Shown here piece after piece: positions 33,601-43,154 of a stretch of DNA of 64,000 bases. The notes beneath the pieces are model-generated. The model saw only the letters and a list, made by a program, of their open reading frames with translations, ran no database searches and was not told the origin of the DNA. Location of the stretch: assembly GCF_014200595.1 (NCBI RefSeq), contig NZ_JACHCG010000006.1:1-64000 (forward strand), read 5' to 3'. Positions within the stretch are counted from its first letter, which is position 1; each line of letters begins with the position of its first letter. Made by a program: the position numbers and the translations under genes. This DNA is from Pedobacter cryoconitis. Lineage in GTDB: Bacteria; Bacteroidota; Bacteroidia; Sphingobacteriales; Sphingobacteriaceae.

Positions 33601-35087
33601 AGTTTTCCGTCGAAGTATTTTTTGTCAAAAACCCCATCCACTTTAACATTGGTATAACGGTAATCATTGAAGTCTATATATTTTACATCGCCATTAATTT
33701 GCTCGGTCAGGCTGTTGAGTTCTGTACCTTTACCTTTCACATAAACGGAGGCAGTTATCTTTCCAAGGCTGTTTTCATCAATCAGGTTCCCTAAATTGAA
33801 GTCGTATGTTTTTACATTTCCGGAGTAAGAAGGGACACCTTGCTTACTGATTTTCATGTTTACATCTGAAACGATCCGCCCCAGTTTAGTTTTGAACTCG
33901 CCAAAAGCGATAAAGTCATTTTGGAAGCCTGTAAAATTCCCATTGAAATAAATATCCCCGAATTTCTGGACAATCACAGGGATCACTGTTTTACGGTTCC
34001 CGGTTACATTAGCCAGCAGTTCATCTAAATCCTTTTTATTAGTAGAAGCCATTTCAACTTTCATCTCCATAAAAGTTTCATCGAGTTCAGGCAAGCCTTT
34101 CAGGTTGAAATCACCTTTGATATAGGTAGCCTTACCGGCCTTAACAGAGAGCTTTTTTGCCCTCAGGTTATTTACGAGTCCGGTAATCTGTCCATCGATG
34201 TCAATGTTCAGGTTCATCTTTGCAACTTCCGAAGTGAAGTAGGCGACATCTCTTGATTCCAGGTGACTGTTCTTGAAATGAGCCTTCATTCTCACTTTAT
34301 TCACATAATCGTTAAAGTCTTCATAATCATGGAACCTCATTTCGAAGTAATCCGACAGATGACTTTTATTCGTAACCAGGGTTAACTTTTTAAGTTCAAT
34401 ACGGTTCGTATCTACCGTAGTAAATGCGGATAGATTTTTCAGGTAAAAACCACTTTTCTCTTTGAAGGTCAGATTTTTTATATCTGCTTGCATCAGGTGA
34501 TCGGTCGTATTCAGTTTTTCAAAAATACCGTTCAGACTGGTCAGCTCTACATCCTCGAAGTTTACTCCGTTCATGACGGTATCGACATTCAGGTTTTTAT
34601 ATTTTAATTGCAGGTTATTCAGGATTACCCGGTTAAAAGTGATTTTATAGGGTTTCTTTTTCTTCTTTATAGTGGTTGGAGAGCCTGAATCAAAGTAGTC
34701 AATGATAAAGTCAACATTTGTCCCTTTATTTTTTCCTTTATATTTTTTCAGGAAGAAAGAGCCGTTGTTCAATTGTACTGTATTGACGTCAATGATTCGC
34801 TTATCGAAGGACAGCATGTTGAGGTCTACAATAAATTTAGGGGTGCTTAACAGGGTGTCCTTCTGCTGATCGAGTACCAAAAGGTCCTCAATGACTAAAT
34901 ATTTGAAGGGTTTAACGTAAATGCTGTGTAAAGAAATCGTCGTGTTTAATTCTTTGGACAGGTAATCTGCTGCTTTTTTTGCCACAAAAGTCTGCACAGG
35001 CCGGAACTGAAGCGAAAATAAGATAATCGCGAGCAGCAGCAGAATCGATGCAATAAACCAAAGAAGTATTTTTAATAGTTTTTTGAT
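30594..35087 (-). CDS. tamB: TamB-family translocation/assembly protein (DUF490, AsmA-like)
   Basis: A protein of about 1497 residues with the repetitive beta-strand build of TamB/YdbH/AsmA-like lipid-transport proteins, and a C-terminal DUF490 domain (about 1100-1430, with [23 protein letters not shown] strands). The N-terminus should be a membrane anchor: reading upstream from the first canonical start (GTG 34997) gives [20 protein letters not shown], a clear helix, back to an in-frame TGA. No ATG, GTG or TTG precedes this helix. I set the start at ATC 35087, which begins IKKLLK, as the best fit; this is inference. TamB is thought to move phospholipids to the outer membrane. It is divergent from tsaD with little spacing. 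Confidence 0.8.
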   Translation of the reverse strand: MKKLLKILLWFIASILLLLAIILFSLQFRPVQTFVAKKAADYLSKELNTTISLHSIYVKPFKYLVIEDLLVLDQQKDTLLSTPKFIVDLNMLSFDKRIIDVNTVQLNNGSFFLKKYKGKNKGTNVDFIIDYFDSGSPTTIKKKKKPYKITFNRVILNNLQLKYKNLNVDTVMNGVNFEDVELTSLNGIFEKLNTTDHLMQADIKNLTFKEKSGFYLKNLSAFTTVDTNRIELKKLTLVTNKSHLSDYFEMRFHDYEDFNDYVNKVRMKAHFKNSHLESRDVAYFTSEVAKMNLNIDIDGQITGLVNNLRAKKLSVKAGKATYIKGDFNLKGLPELDETFMEMKVEMASTNKKDLDELLANVTGNRKTVIPVIVQKFGDIYFNGNFTGFQNDFIAFGEFKTKLGRIVSDVNMKISKQGVPSYSGNVKTYDFNLGNLIDENSLGKITASVYVKGKGTELNSLTEQINGDVKYIDFNDYRYTNVKVDGVFDKKYFDGKLSIDDKNIKLDFDGGVNLNPKLPVFDFKASIRNAKLRNLHLFKDSLMVDANFQTNFSGTNLNNIQGDLLIEKIRLNNVKGIYNIDSVQLQAKGIGADRTLRINSDVLEASIQGQYDLNTLPSYYKSLAKTYIPSLKADIVNFKNQIFKFQLKIKRFEPVAELIAPGLEIEDQAELVGNFDSEKKIATLNGFIKKLKYKGVIANNIIIDENTTTNQLQAIITSDRVDLNDSLYIKNVNISNVLRNDSLALNVKLSNSDDANQLDLNGLVEFGKDTTRISVLPSLLKINSQDWAIQDKVRIGFKNGKTEISNFDLRNGNQLLTVDGILSEDVNDVLKVGFKDFSLKTLNPFMKTVGIQLSGNVNGKTKLYGLLKSPKINDDIKIDSLNFNDTYIGSLTDTSSYNQETNLASIFTRINRDGKETLKVNGRLDLKEKNIDLTVKMDESELTVLSPFVSDLVSNLKGHISTDLTIKGAFNAPQIDGDITLDKAELTVNYLKTAYTISQKVSVDKSVIDIDDLELKDVGGNIATAHGSVDMNNINTPTLDINIKAKNFMALNTTIKDNELYFGQAFATGTFIFRGPTNKLFIGIDAKTEKGTVFNLPLNSSETVSNKDFITFLNKDTTANVKKAINFDGITMSFKLQVDPNSTANLFTNLGNLSGKGNADLNLEINSLGDFEMSGDYIIESGSFDFTAQEIINKKFNIRQGGTIRWTGNPTQAQIQLKAIYELRASLSDLYAAANRDNSSNSLLRVPVEVEMGLSGLLLKPDIKLDIFFPSNPSIKEELQAYFSDPNNLNLQAFSLIIRRSFAPGGGKEDLGKQVTSGVASTATELLFNQFNNVLSSLNLDFVDINIRSLSEASASFKFFNNRIIVNAGVIDNRSTSDLSPIGFSRNSVGSEVEVLALIRKDGTLIGKLANKPPTQQSIFVNTGINQNVNVTSFGLIYSQQFDNFREFVQKVTGKYRKNLKNKQDDTHQHKKQSVNKDAVTEEQKRLLKEAVLTTPSL

Positions 35088-35094
35088 AGTTTTG
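35087..35094 (+). promoter_or_regulatory. -7 promoter element of tsaD
   Basis: TAGTTTTG matches TAnnTTTG, with a predicted start near 35101 and a leader of about 13 bases before the GTG at 35114. It overlaps the 5' end of the divergent tamB reading frame. Confidence 0.4.
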
Positions 35095-35113
35095 TAGCTT
35101 AATAATAATCAAC

Positions 35114-36115
35114 GTGTCAGTAATACTTGCTATCGAATCCTCTTGTGATGAAACTTCTGTTGCTATTTGTAATAACGGCAAAATTACTGCCAATGTTATT
35201 GCAAACCAAACTATTCATGAAAATTATGGTGGTGTAGTTCCTGAATTAGCTTCAAGAGTTCACCAACAGAATATTGTACCAGTAATTCAGCAGGCATTAA
35301 TCGATGCTAAAGTTAGCAAAAAGGATATAAATGCCATAGCTTTTACCAGGGGACCGGGATTATTGGGGTCTTTATTGGTAGGGGTATCCTTTGCCAAATC
35401 TTTTGCCCTTGCTTTAGACCTGCCGCTTATCGCTGTGAATCATATGCACGCGCATATTCTCGCGCATTTTATTGATGATCCGAAACCATTATTTCCATTT
35501 TTATGTTTGACAGTTTCTGGTGGACATACGCAAATTGTTTTAGTGAAAGACTATTTTGATATGGAAATAGTAGGGGAATCACTGGATGATGCTGCGGGTG
35601 AAGCATTTGATAAGACTGCCAAGATCCTGAATCTTCCTTATCCTGGCGGGCCGCTGATTGATTTGCATGCAGCAAAAGGTAATCCGCTGGCTTATAAATT
35701 TCCTGAACCTCAGATCAAAGATTTGAATTATAGTTTTAGTGGTTTAAAGACAGCGATATTATATTTTATCAGAGCGCAGGAAAAGATAAATCCTGATTTT
35801 ATTCAGGAAAACCTGAATGATATTTGTGCTTCTGTACAACATAGTATTGTACATATCTTATTAAATAAGGTGAAGAAAGCAGCAAAGCAATATAATATTA
35901 AAGAGATTGCAATTGCTGGTGGTGTTTCTGCCAATACAGGATTGCGCAAGGCACTGGAAGAGAAGTCTGTGGAGCTGGGCTGGAAGGTTTTTATTCCTGC
36001 GTTTCAGTTTTGTACGGATAACGCAGCAATGATTGCTATTGCAGGTCATTATAAGTTTATAAATCAAGAATTTGTTGGTCAGGATATTGCTCCTGCATCA
36101 AGAATGGAATTTTAA
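35114..36115 (+). CDS. tsaD: tRNA N6-adenosine threonylcarbamoyltransferase TsaD
   Basis: A 333-residue ASKHA-fold protein. It opens with ILAIESSCDETSVAI, has the metal-binding HMHAH motif (about residues 109-113), the phosphate-binding VSGGHTQIVLV and a C-terminal AGGVSANTGLR. It transfers threonylcarbamoyl from the TsaC/TsaB side onto A37 of ANN-decoding tRNAs. The start is GTG. Length and motifs are normal for the family. Confidence 0.96.
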   Translation: MSVILAIESSCDETSVAICNNGKITANVIANQTIHENYGGVVPELASRVHQQNIVPVIQQALIDAKVSKKDINAIAFTRGPGLLGSLLVGVSFAKSFALALDLPLIAVNHMHAHILAHFIDDPKPLFPFLCLTVSGGHTQIVLVKDYFDMEIVGESLDDAAGEAFDKTAKILNLPYPGGPLIDLHAAKGNPLAYKFPEPQIKDLNYSFSGLKTAILYFIRAQEKINPDFIQENLNDICASVQHSIVHILLNKVKKAAKQYNIKEIAIAGGVSANTGLRKALEEKSVELGWKVFIPAFQFCTDNAAMIAIAGHYKFINQEFVGQDIAPASRMEF

Positions 36116-36171
36116 GCTGTTACTTTGGGTAGCAGTAGTATATTTAATATTAAGACACTAAAATATTTGTT

Positions 36172-36351
36172 ATGAATTCAATGAGTTTTTTATTTTTCGG
36201 CATGATGCTGGTTCCTTTCATTTTGCTTTTGATCTGGATGATCAAACAGGATAAGAATAAGAACTATATCGGTCTTGTCGTACTGGTTGCGGCTATATTT
36301 ATAGCCGCTTATGTAGCGGTTAACGTGGATATGAAGTTTATGAACCCATAA
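36172..36351 (+). CDS. small two-helix membrane protein (59 residues)
   Basis: I do not recognise a family. The frame runs MNSMSFLFFGMMLVPFILLL, then a basic and polar loop KQDKNKNY, then a second helix GLVVLVAAIFIAAYVAV and a short tail. Two membrane helices with a positive loop suggest an inner-membrane hairpin with both ends outside. It lies 57 bases behind tsaD and right before a strong bidirectional terminator, which supports real transcription. It is too short for most gene finders. Confidence 0.55.
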   Translation: MNSMSFLFFGMMLVPFILLLIWMIKQDKNKNYIGLVVLVAAIFIAAYVAVNVDMKFMNP

Positions 36352-36368
36352 GTTTTTTTGGTTTCATA

Positions 36369-36407
36369 AAAAAACCGGTATATCCTTATGGGGTATACCG
36401 GTTTTTT
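36369..36407. terminator. bidirectional terminator between the small membrane protein and recA
   Basis: AAAAAACCGGTATA (36369-36382) pairs perfectly with TATACCGGTTTTTT (36394-36407). A-tract and T-tract flank the stem, so it can stop transcripts from both converging sides. Confidence 0.8.
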
Positions 36408-36426
36408 GTTGACTAGTAGGCTGGGC

Positions 36427-37440
36427 TTACAACAATTCTTCTAATTTCTCACCAGTTACTTCTTCTCTGATTTTTCTTTCGATTTCGTCAGCTAATTCTG
36501 GATTGTCCAATAGTAATTGTTTAACAGCATCTCTTCCTTGTCCTAATTTAGTTTCACCGTAAGAGAACCATGAACCTGCTTTTTTAACGATATTGAAATC
36601 TACACCTAAGTCGATGATCTCACCAACTTTAGAGATTCCCTGACCAAACATAATATCGAATTCTGCAATTCGGAATGGAGGAGCTACTTTGTTCTTAACG
36701 ATTTTTACTTTTACTCTGTTACCTGAAACTTCATCAGCATCTTTAATCTGAGAAGTTCTTCTGATGTCAAGACGTACAGAAGCGTAGAATTTTAAGGCAT
36801 TACCACCAGTTGTTGTTTCCGGGTTACCGAACATCACACCAATTTTTTCACGTAACTGGTTGATGAAGATACAGCAACATCCTGTTTTAGCGATTGTTCC
36901 TGTTAGTTTTCTTAAAGCCTGAGACATTAAACGGGCCTGAAGACCCATTTTAGAGTCACCCATTTCACCTTCGATCTCTGCTTTCGGTACTAAAGCTGCA
37001 ACCGAGTCAATTACGATTACATCAATAGCTCCTGATCTGATCAGGTTGTCAGCGATTTCTAAAGCTTGCTCACCGTTATCTGGTTGTGCAATTAACAGGT
37101 TGTCTACATCTACACCTAATTTCTTTGCATAGAATTTATCGAAAGCGTGTTCTGCATCAATAAATGCGGCAACACCACCTTTTTTCTGTGCTTCAGCAAT
37201 GATATGGGTTGCCAAAGTAGTTTTACCAGAAGATTCAGGACCGTAAATCTCGATCACACGTCCTTTTGGTACACCACCAATACCTAAAGCGATATCTAAG
37301 GTAATAGAGCCGGTTGAGATAGACTCAATAGATTCAGTAGGTGTATCACCTAATTTCATCACGGCACCTTTACCGTAAGATTTTTCTAACTTATCTAATG
37401 TAAGTTGTAATGCTTTTAATTTATCTGGGTTTGGGATCAT
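36427..37440 (-). CDS. recA: recombinase RecA
   Basis: A 337-residue RecA with Walker [11 protein letters not shown] (about residues 66-75), the DNA-binding loop region [28 protein letters not shown] and a short acidic-basic C-terminus. It forms the filament for strand exchange and triggers LexA-type self-cleavage where present. It is preceded by its own -7 element at 37511-37519. The downstream end is a bidirectional terminator. No LexA-box-like palindrome was evident to me in the 109-base leader. Confidence 0.97.
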   Translation of the reverse strand: MIPNPDKLKALQLTLDKLEKSYGKGAVMKLGDTPTESIESISTGSITLDIALGIGGVPKGRVIEIYGPESSGKTTLATHIIAEAQKKGGVAAFIDAEHAFDKFYAKKLGVDVDNLLIAQPDNGEQALEIADNLIRSGAIDVIVIDSVAALVPKAEIEGEMGDSKMGLQARLMSQALRKLTGTIAKTGCCCIFINQLREKIGVMFGNPETTTGGNALKFYASVRLDIRRTSQIKDADEVSGNRVKVKIVKNKVAPPFRIAEFDIMFGQGISKVGEIIDLGVDFNIVKKAGSWFSYGETKLGQGRDAVKQLLLDNPELADEIERKIREEVTGEKLEELL

Positions 37441-37510
37441 CTTATTTAATTAGGTCGTAAATATAAAATATTTAAAACTATATACAGTAGTAATTATACT
37501 AATTTATTTA

Positions 37511-37519
37511 GCAAAAATA
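37511..37519 (-). promoter_or_regulatory. -7 promoter element of recA
   Basis: The minus strand reads TATTTTTGC, a full TAnnTTTGC match, with a predicted start near 37505 and a leader of about 65 bases. Confidence 0.45.
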
Positions 37520-37549
37520 AGTAATTATTTTCAATAAATAATAAAATAT

Positions 37550-38233
37550 CTAAAATTGTTGAATTTGATGGGTTTCCTGGCTAATAGCTTTAGCTGATTT
37601 GTTCAGTTTCTCATAATATTTACAGATCGAAGTGATCTCACAAATATTGCATTTTGGAGAACGCGCAACACATACATACCTGCCATGAAGGATCAGCCAG
37701 TGATGGGCAACATGAATAGTTTCTTCTGGTAAATATTTAACCAGATCTTTTTCTACTGCCAGTGGGGTTTTTCCAGTAGTGAGCCCGATACGGTTGGCTA
37801 CACGGAATACATGCGTGTCTACGGCCATTGCTGGTGCATTGTAAATTACTGATGCAATTACATTGGCTGTTTTCCTGCCTACACCGGGCATTTTCTGCAA
37901 TTGGCCGATATCTGAAGGCACTACATTATTAAATTCATTTAACAGCATGTTGGCCATACCTACCAGGTGTTTCGCTTTGTTGTTCGGATAACTTACACTC
38001 CTGATATAATCAAAAACGATGTCAGGGGTAACTTCTGCGAGTGCTTTCGCATTCGGGAAGCGTTGGAATAAAGCGGGGGTAACCTGGTTGATTCTTTTAT
38101 CGGTGCATTGTGCAGATAAAATTACTGCGACCAGCAGCTGAAAAGGGTTATTGTAATGAAGTTCTGTTTCAGCATCAGGCTGTTTAGCAGAAAAATAGGC
38201 TACAAATTGTTTATACCTTTCTTTTTTAAGCAT
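37550..38233 (-). CDS. nth: endonuclease III (DNA glycosylase/AP lyase)
   Basis: A 227-residue HhH-GPD glycosylase. The helix-hairpin-helix MPGVGRKTANVIASV carries the catalytic Lys, and AVDTHVFRVANRIG carries the catalytic Asp. The C-terminal cluster CVARSPKCNICEITSIC fits the C-x6-C-x2-C-x5-C [4Fe-4S] motif. It removes oxidised pyrimidines from DNA. The Met at 38233 starts MLKKERYKQF and gives the usual length; the frame is open 7 codons further. The DNA-repair neighbours recA and uvrA lie on either side. Confidence 0.94.
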   Translation of the reverse strand: MLKKERYKQFVAYFSAKQPDAETELHYNNPFQLLVAVILSAQCTDKRINQVTPALFQRFPNAKALAEVTPDIVFDYIRSVSYPNNKAKHLVGMANMLLNEFNNVVPSDIGQLQKMPGVGRKTANVIASVIYNAPAMAVDTHVFRVANRIGLTTGKTPLAVEKDLVKYLPEETIHVAHHWLILHGRYVCVARSPKCNICEITSICKYYEKLNKSAKAISQETHQIQQF

Positions 38234-38249
38234 AGTGGGACAAAGATAA

Positions 38250-38280
38250 AACAAAAAAAGCTGCCATCACTGGCAGCTTT
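38250..38280 (-). terminator. terminator between the small gene at 38295 and nth
   Basis: On the minus strand AAAGCTGCCA and TGGCAGCTTT (plus coordinates 38271-38280 and 38257-38266) form a perfect stem with loop GTGA, followed by a T-rich tail. It ends the transcript of the 38295-38492 gene before nth. Confidence 0.7.
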
Positions 38281-38294
38281 GTCTTTTAGATTGA

Positions 38295-38492
38295 TTACAG
38301 AGACTTGGAATAAGCCAGGATTTTGGAAATAGTTTCCTCATCAGGGTTTTTATTCAACAAGTCCATCTGAGATTTTATGCTTTCATAAAACATTAAATCG
38401 AGGTCGTTGAAAAACTCACTACTTATATTTTCAGCATGCTGATTTAAGTAGTGGGAATTTGAGATAGGAGTAGAGGTTGTTATCATAAGCAT
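38295..38492 (-). CDS. small uncharacterised protein (65 residues) downstream of the ECF sigma gene
   Basis: I do not recognise it. It is 65 residues from the Met at 38492 (or 63 from 38486), acidic and helical in the second half (EFFNDLDLMFYESIKSQMDL), ending in ISKILAYSKSL. It lies on the same strand as the ECF sigma factor, 188 bases behind it, and has its own terminator. The order sigma then small gene could suggest a regulatory partner, though no anti-sigma motif is visible. Confidence 0.5.
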   Translation of the reverse strand: MLMITTSTPISNSHYLNQHAENISSEFFNDLDLMFYESIKSQMDLLNKNPDEETISKILAYSKSL

Positions 38493-38680
38493 TAAACTGT
38501 TTTTGTTTTCTAATTTAACGAAACAATTCAACATTTATTTTCATCAGAGCATATTGTTTTTTCCGTTTGTCTGTTTTTATTGTACTTATGGGCACTACAG
38601 ACTTTCAGCAGTTTAATTCTGCCTTGGCAGAGAGATTACTAAAACGATAAAAAAATACAACAAGACGATTTCAACCTATT

Positions 38681-39256
38681 CTAGGTTACTTCCTTTACTT
38701 TCATCATTTTACGAAGATTACTCAAAGCATATCTCATCCGGCCTAATGCCGTATTGATACTTACATCGGTCAGATCCGCTATTTCTTTAAAACTAAGGTC
38801 TGCGTAATGGCGCATAATCAGCACTTCTTTCTGTTCATCAGGAAGAAGCTGGATCAGTACGCGCAGGTCGGTATGGGTTTGTTCTCTCAGTAATTTATCT
38901 TCTGCATTTTCTTCGTGAATTTGCAGCATATTGAGTACATCAGTCCCATCTGCACTGGTAATAACCGGCGCACGTTTTTCACGTCTGAAATAATCGATGA
39001 CTAAGTTGTGGGCAATACGCATCACCCATGGTAAAAATTTACCTTCTTCGTTGTACCTTCCTGAGCGGAGGGTATTGATGACTTTAATAAAAGCATCCTG
39101 AAAAATGTCTTCTGCTAAATACTGATCTTTAACCAGTAAATATATAGAAGTGTATATCTTGGATTTGTATCTGTTCAGGAGTTCTTCAAGAACTGATTCA
39201 TTTCCTTTCAGGTATAACTTCACTAATTCCTGATCACTATATGATTGTAACTTCAT
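38681..39256 (-). CDS. RNA polymerase ECF sigma factor (RpoE/SigW-like)
   Basis: A 191-residue ECF sigma factor. Region 2 (about 15-85) has YLAEDIFQDAFIKVINTL and FLPWVMRIAHNLVIDYFRREKR; region 4 (about 130-185) has LPDEQKEVLIMRHYADLSFKEIADL and INTALGRMRYALSNLRK. Unlike the two sigma factors at 11130 and 17124 it has no FecR partner or receptor nearby and resembles the general envelope-stress/housekeeping ECF type of Bacteroidota. Its upstream region is 266 bases shared with divergent uvrA. Confidence 0.9.
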   Translation of the reverse strand: MKLQSYSDQELVKLYLKGNESVLEELLNRYKSKIYTSIYLLVKDQYLAEDIFQDAFIKVINTLRSGRYNEEGKFLPWVMRIAHNLVIDYFRREKRAPVITSADGTDVLNMLQIHEENAEDKLLREQTHTDLRVLIQLLPDEQKEVLIMRHYADLSFKEIADLTDVSINTALGRMRYALSNLRKMMKVKEVT

Positions 39257-39450
39257 AGGATTATCTAAACTAAATTCCCTTGCTTGGTGTGCTAAAAAAA
39301 GATTGAGTAGATGTTTTTGCTATAGTGGTTCTCCTATGTTTTTTAAAAATGGTTATTTAATTGATTGTGTTACAAGTTCAAAAGAAGCATTTTTTTATCA
39401 GATTACAAGAATAAAAGTAGTAAAAAAAATTAAATTAGTTTAAAGAGCCG

Positions 39451-39459
39451 TATTTTTGC
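39451..39459 (+). promoter_or_regulatory. -7 promoter element of uvrA
   Basis: TATTTTTGC is a full TAnnTTTGC match, predicting a start near 39465 and a leader of about 58 bases before the uvrA ATG. Confidence 0.5.
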
Positions 39460-39522
39460 ATTCTCCCCACAAACTAATTTTGTGTTTTTTGGGTTATATT
39501 AGCAAATCCTATAAGGAAGTCA

Positions 39523-42336
39523 ATGAGTAAGGAAACGGAGAAAGATCCACATAAAAACATTATTATCAAGGGTGCCAGGGTACATAACCTCAAGAATATT
39601 GATGTTGCAATACCAAAAAACAAGCTGGTAGTCATCACCGGAATGTCGGGTTCAGGGAAATCTTCCCTTGCCTTTGACACGCTGTATGCTGAAGGACAAA
39701 GAAGATATGTAGAAAGTCTTTCTTCTTATGCCCGCCAGTTTATGGGCCGGATGAACAAGCCGGATGTTGATTATATTAAAGGTATTGCCCCTGCCATCGC
39801 AATTGAACAGAAAGTAATTACGTCCAATCCGAGATCTACGGTTGGAACTTCAACAGAAATTTACGATTATCTGAAGTTGCTTTTTTCCAGAATCGGCAAA
39901 ACTATTTCGCCGGAATCGGGAGCTGTAGTGAAAAAGGATACGGTAAGTACGGTTGTTGATTTTGTATCCAAACTTGGAGAGGATAGCGTGGCTACAATTT
40001 TCTGCCCGCTTCATCCGCACAATAACAGATCTGTTAAGGAGGAGCTGGCTGTATTGTTACAGAAGGGATTTCTAAGGGTTTACCTTGGGGATACGGTTCA
40101 TAAAATTGAAGCTGTACTGGAAGATGAGCAGTTTAAGGATACGGAGCTTAAGGATGCTGAGACGATCAAGATCCTGATTGACCGGATTGTTTTCCATGAT
40201 GATGATGAAACGATGAGCCGGTTGGCTGATTCTATTCAGACTGCCTTTTTTGAAGGTAAGGGCGATTGTTATGTGGAGCATGAGGGTAAAATCACTCATT
40301 TCTGTGATCGTTTTGAATTGGATGGGATTCGTTTTGAGGAGCCTACACCAAATTTCTTTAGTTTCAATAATCCTTATGGTGCTTGTAAGCGTTGTGAGGG
40401 GTATGGAAATGTGATTGGAATTGACGAGGATCTGGTTGTTCCTGATAAGAGCAAGAGTCTTTATGATAATGCAATTGCACCGTGGCGTGGTGAAAAAATG
40501 CGGGAGTGGTTAAATAAGCTGATCAAGAATGCTTCGAAGTTTGATTTTCCTATTCACAGACCTTTTAATGAGTTAACGGAGAAGGAACAGCGGTTAATCT
40601 GGACGGGTAATAAATATTTTGAAGGACTGGATGCCTTTTTTGAGGAGCTGGAACAGCAGACTTATAAGATACAGTACAGAGTGATGTTGTCGCGTTACCG
40701 CGGAAAAACTATTTGCCCGGATTGTAAGGGTTCAAGGTTGCGTAAAGATGCTTCTTATGTAAAGATTGGCGGAAAGTCGATTGTGGATGTGGTATTAATG
40801 CCTTTATCTATTATCCAGGATTTCTTTGATAACCTGGAGCTTTCTGAAACGGATGTTAAGATTTCAAAGCGTTTACTGGCGGAGGTAACGAGCCGTGTGT
40901 TATACTTGAATAATGTCGGTTTAGGGTATTTAACTTTAAACAGGTTGTCGAATACGCTTTCGGGTGGGGAGTCTCAGCGTATTAATTTAGCAACTTCACT
41001 GGGCAGTAGTTTGGTGGGGTCTATTTATGTGCTGGATGAGCCTAGTATTGGTTTGCATCCAAGGGACACGAATAAGCTGATCGAGGTATTACAGTCTTTA
41101 CGAAATGTTGGAAACACAGTAATTGTGGTGGAGCATGAGGAGGAGATGATGAGGGCTGCGGACCATATTATTGACATCGGCCCTGAGGCGGGTACTTTAG
41201 GTGGAAACCTGGTGTTTACGGGTACTTATAAGGAGATTATTAAGGATAAAAAGAGTTTGACGGGGAAATACTTGTCGGGCGAAGAGAATATAGCAATTCC
41301 TGCGGTGAGAAGAAAATGGGCTGACCATATTCTGATTAAGGGGGCACGAGAGAATAATCTTAAGAATATTGAGGTGAAGTTTCCACTTGGTGTTTTTACG
41401 GTAGTAAGCGGGGTTTCGGGATCGGGTAAAACGAGCTTGATCAAGAAGATTTTATATCCTGCGCTGCAAAAGGCAATTGGTAATTATGCTGGTGAACAGA
41501 CTGGTTTGTATGATGGGATATTCGGCAATTATGAGCTGATCAGCCAGGTAGAAATGGTGGATCAGAATCCGATTGGCCGTTCTTCGCGTTCTAATCCTGT
41601 CACGTATGTGAAGGCTTGGGACGATGTCCGTGCTTTGTTTTCTGCTTTGCCTGCTGCGAAGGCGGCGGGGTTAAAGCCTGCTGCGTTTTCTTTTAATGTG
41701 GAGGGTGGCCGTTGTGATGTTTGCCAGGGTGAGGGTGAGGTGAAGATTGAGATGCAGTTTATGGCGGATATTTACTTGCCTTGTGAGGCTTGTGGTGGCC
41801 GCAGGTTCAAGCAGCAGATTCTTGATATTACTTATCAGGATAAGAATGTGGCTGATATCCTGGATTTAACGATTGATGAAGCGGTAGGGTTTTTTAAGAA
41901 TGAGCCAAAGATTTTGAATAAGTTACAGCCGCTTGTTGATGTTGGTTTGGGGTATGTTCATTTGGGACAGAGTTCTAATACTTTGTCTGGTGGTGAGGCG
42001 CAGCGGATCAAGCTGGCTTCGTTTTTAATTAAGGGAAATAGTGCGAGTAAAACGATGTTCATTTTTGATGAACCGACTACTGGTTTGCATTTCCATGATA
42101 TTAAGAAGTTGTTGATTGCTTTGAATACGTTGATTGAGCAGGGAAATACGATTTTAGTGATCGAGCATAATATGGATATGATCAAGTCTGCGGATTGGGT
42201 GATTGATATCGGGCCTGAGGGTGGTGATGGTGGTGGCAGTGTTGTTTTTGAGGGAACGCCTGAGGATCTGATTGGTACAAAGGGTTCTTATACTGCGAAG
42301 TATTTATTGCCGCATTTGAAGCCTTCTTTGGTTTAA
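39523..42336 (+). CDS. uvrA: excinuclease ABC subunit A
   Basis: A 937-residue ABC-type ATPase dimer unit. Two Walker A motifs ([12 protein letters not shown] near 39, [13 protein letters not shown] near 633), two signature motifs ([16 protein letters not shown] and [15 protein letters not shown]), and zinc-finger modules with [17 protein letters not shown] and [18 protein letters not shown] are visible. UvrA scans DNA for bulky lesions and loads UvrB in nucleotide excision repair. It ends in a Rho-independent terminator. Confidence 0.97.
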   Translation: MSKETEKDPHKNIIIKGARVHNLKNIDVAIPKNKLVVITGMSGSGKSSLAFDTLYAEGQRRYVESLSSYARQFMGRMNKPDVDYIKGIAPAIAIEQKVITSNPRSTVGTSTEIYDYLKLLFSRIGKTISPESGAVVKKDTVSTVVDFVSKLGEDSVATIFCPLHPHNNRSVKEELAVLLQKGFLRVYLGDTVHKIEAVLEDEQFKDTELKDAETIKILIDRIVFHDDDETMSRLADSIQTAFFEGKGDCYVEHEGKITHFCDRFELDGIRFEEPTPNFFSFNNPYGACKRCEGYGNVIGIDEDLVVPDKSKSLYDNAIAPWRGEKMREWLNKLIKNASKFDFPIHRPFNELTEKEQRLIWTGNKYFEGLDAFFEELEQQTYKIQYRVMLSRYRGKTICPDCKGSRLRKDASYVKIGGKSIVDVVLMPLSIIQDFFDNLELSETDVKISKRLLAEVTSRVLYLNNVGLGYLTLNRLSNTLSGGESQRINLATSLGSSLVGSIYVLDEPSIGLHPRDTNKLIEVLQSLRNVGNTVIVVEHEEEMMRAADHIIDIGPEAGTLGGNLVFTGTYKEIIKDKKSLTGKYLSGEENIAIPAVRRKWADHILIKGARENNLKNIEVKFPLGVFTVVSGVSGSGKTSLIKKILYPALQKAIGNYAGEQTGLYDGIFGNYELISQVEMVDQNPIGRSSRSNPVTYVKAWDDVRALFSALPAAKAAGLKPAAFSFNVEGGRCDVCQGEGEVKIEMQFMADIYLPCEACGGRRFKQQILDITYQDKNVADILDLTIDEAVGFFKNEPKILNKLQPLVDVGLGYVHLGQSSNTLSGGEAQRIKLASFLIKGNSASKTMFIFDEPTTGLHFHDIKKLLIALNTLIEQGNTILVIEHNMDMIKSADWVIDIGPEGGDGGGSVVFEGTPEDLIGTKGSYTAKYLLPHLKPSLV

Positions 42337-42349
42337 TCATAATTTTTTA

Positions 42350-42382
42350 AGGGCTGATGTTTATTCGTCAGCTCTTTTTTTT
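42350..42382 (+). terminator. terminator of uvrA
   Basis: AGGGCTGATG (42350-42359) pairs with CGTCAGCTCT (42366-42375), with two G-T pairs, and is followed by T7. Confidence 0.75.
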
Positions 42383-42419
42383 GACAAGTAGTACGGATTA
42401 ATTAATTTTATATTAGCGC

Positions 42420-43040
42420 ATGCTTTTTCTAACCTTATTCCTCGGGATAATTCTAAATTCGATAGGGTATATCCCGCCTGGAAATATCAACCTTACGGTG
42501 GTACAGATAACTATTACTCGTGGTATAAAACAGGCTTTGTATTTTATCCTGGCTTTTTCTGCGGTAGAGGTTTTGTTCACTTTTGGTGTAATGAGGTTTG
42601 TGCAGTGGTTGTCGAGCGAGATTAAAGTGGGCAATTATATTGATGTCGTGATGATTGTGATGTTCACGGTGCTGGGGGTGATCACGTGGCGGTCAAGGAA
42701 GGAAATGCCTAAGGCTGATTATTCGAAAAAGGATAGTATCAGGTATGGGATGTTACTTGGGGTGCTTAATCCAATGCAGATTCCTTATTGGTTGTTTGTG
42801 GGGACGTACTTGATTTCTCATGAGTGGATTGATATTGGATATTTGTCGTTAACGGTGTTTAGTATCGGGTCGGGAATTGGCGCCGCTGTAGCTTTGTATG
42901 GTTTTGCAAGGTTTGCTCAATATATTCAAACGAAGTTCGCTTTAAGTAGTTATGTGGTCAATAGGGCAATCGCGTTGTTGTTCTTCGCACTTTCCGCTTA
43001 TCATGTTGTTAAGCTTGGGCTGGTGTACTTAGGGAAATAA
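42420..43040 (+). CDS. LysE/RhtB-family exporter
   Basis: A 206-residue inner-membrane protein with about six helices. The N-terminal half has SIGYIPPGNINLTVVQITITRGIKQALYF, matching the LysE/RhtB opening (G..PGP....v...a...G...g). The family exports amino acids or related small metabolites. The substrate cannot be read from the sequence. Its stop codon is overlapped by the left arm of a very long hairpin. Confidence 0.8.
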   Translation: MLFLTLFLGIILNSIGYIPPGNINLTVVQITITRGIKQALYFILAFSAVEVLFTFGVMRFVQWLSSEIKVGNYIDVVMIVMFTVLGVITWRSRKEMPKADYSKKDSIRYGMLLGVLNPMQIPYWLFVGTYLISHEWIDIGYLSLTVFSIGSGIGAAVALYGFARFAQYIQTKFALSSYVVNRAIALLFFALSAYHVVKLGLVYLGK

Positions 43041-43117
43041 AAAAACCTGGCATGTGTTTTCCGACTGGCATTCCCCGAACGGGAATGAGGTCTGGAAAAC
43101 ACATGCCAGGTTTTTTT
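43039..43117 (+). terminator. long compound hairpin behind the LysE-type gene
   Basis: A perfect 24-bp inverted repeat (43039-43062 and 43094-43117, with A7 and T7 at the outer ends) encloses a second stem CATTCCC/GGGAATG (43069-43075, 43081-43087). It fits a terminator but is far longer than others here. It ends 37 bases before the glycine-zipper peptide ATG. Confidence 0.75.
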
Positions 43118-43154
43118 ATTTTCGATACGTAAGGTTTTATGGGTTAACAATAGG

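Noticed and set aside
34912..35193. 93-residue minus-strand frame across the tamB/tsaD junction
   Set aside because: It is antisense to tsaD and out of frame with the tamB anchor; its sequence has no domain-like pattern.
38588..38650. 20-residue plus-strand frame starting MGTTDFQQFN between the small gene and the sigma gene
   Set aside because: It is very short, has no terminator or promoter, and nothing supports expression; it might be the decayed start of a gene but that cannot be shown.
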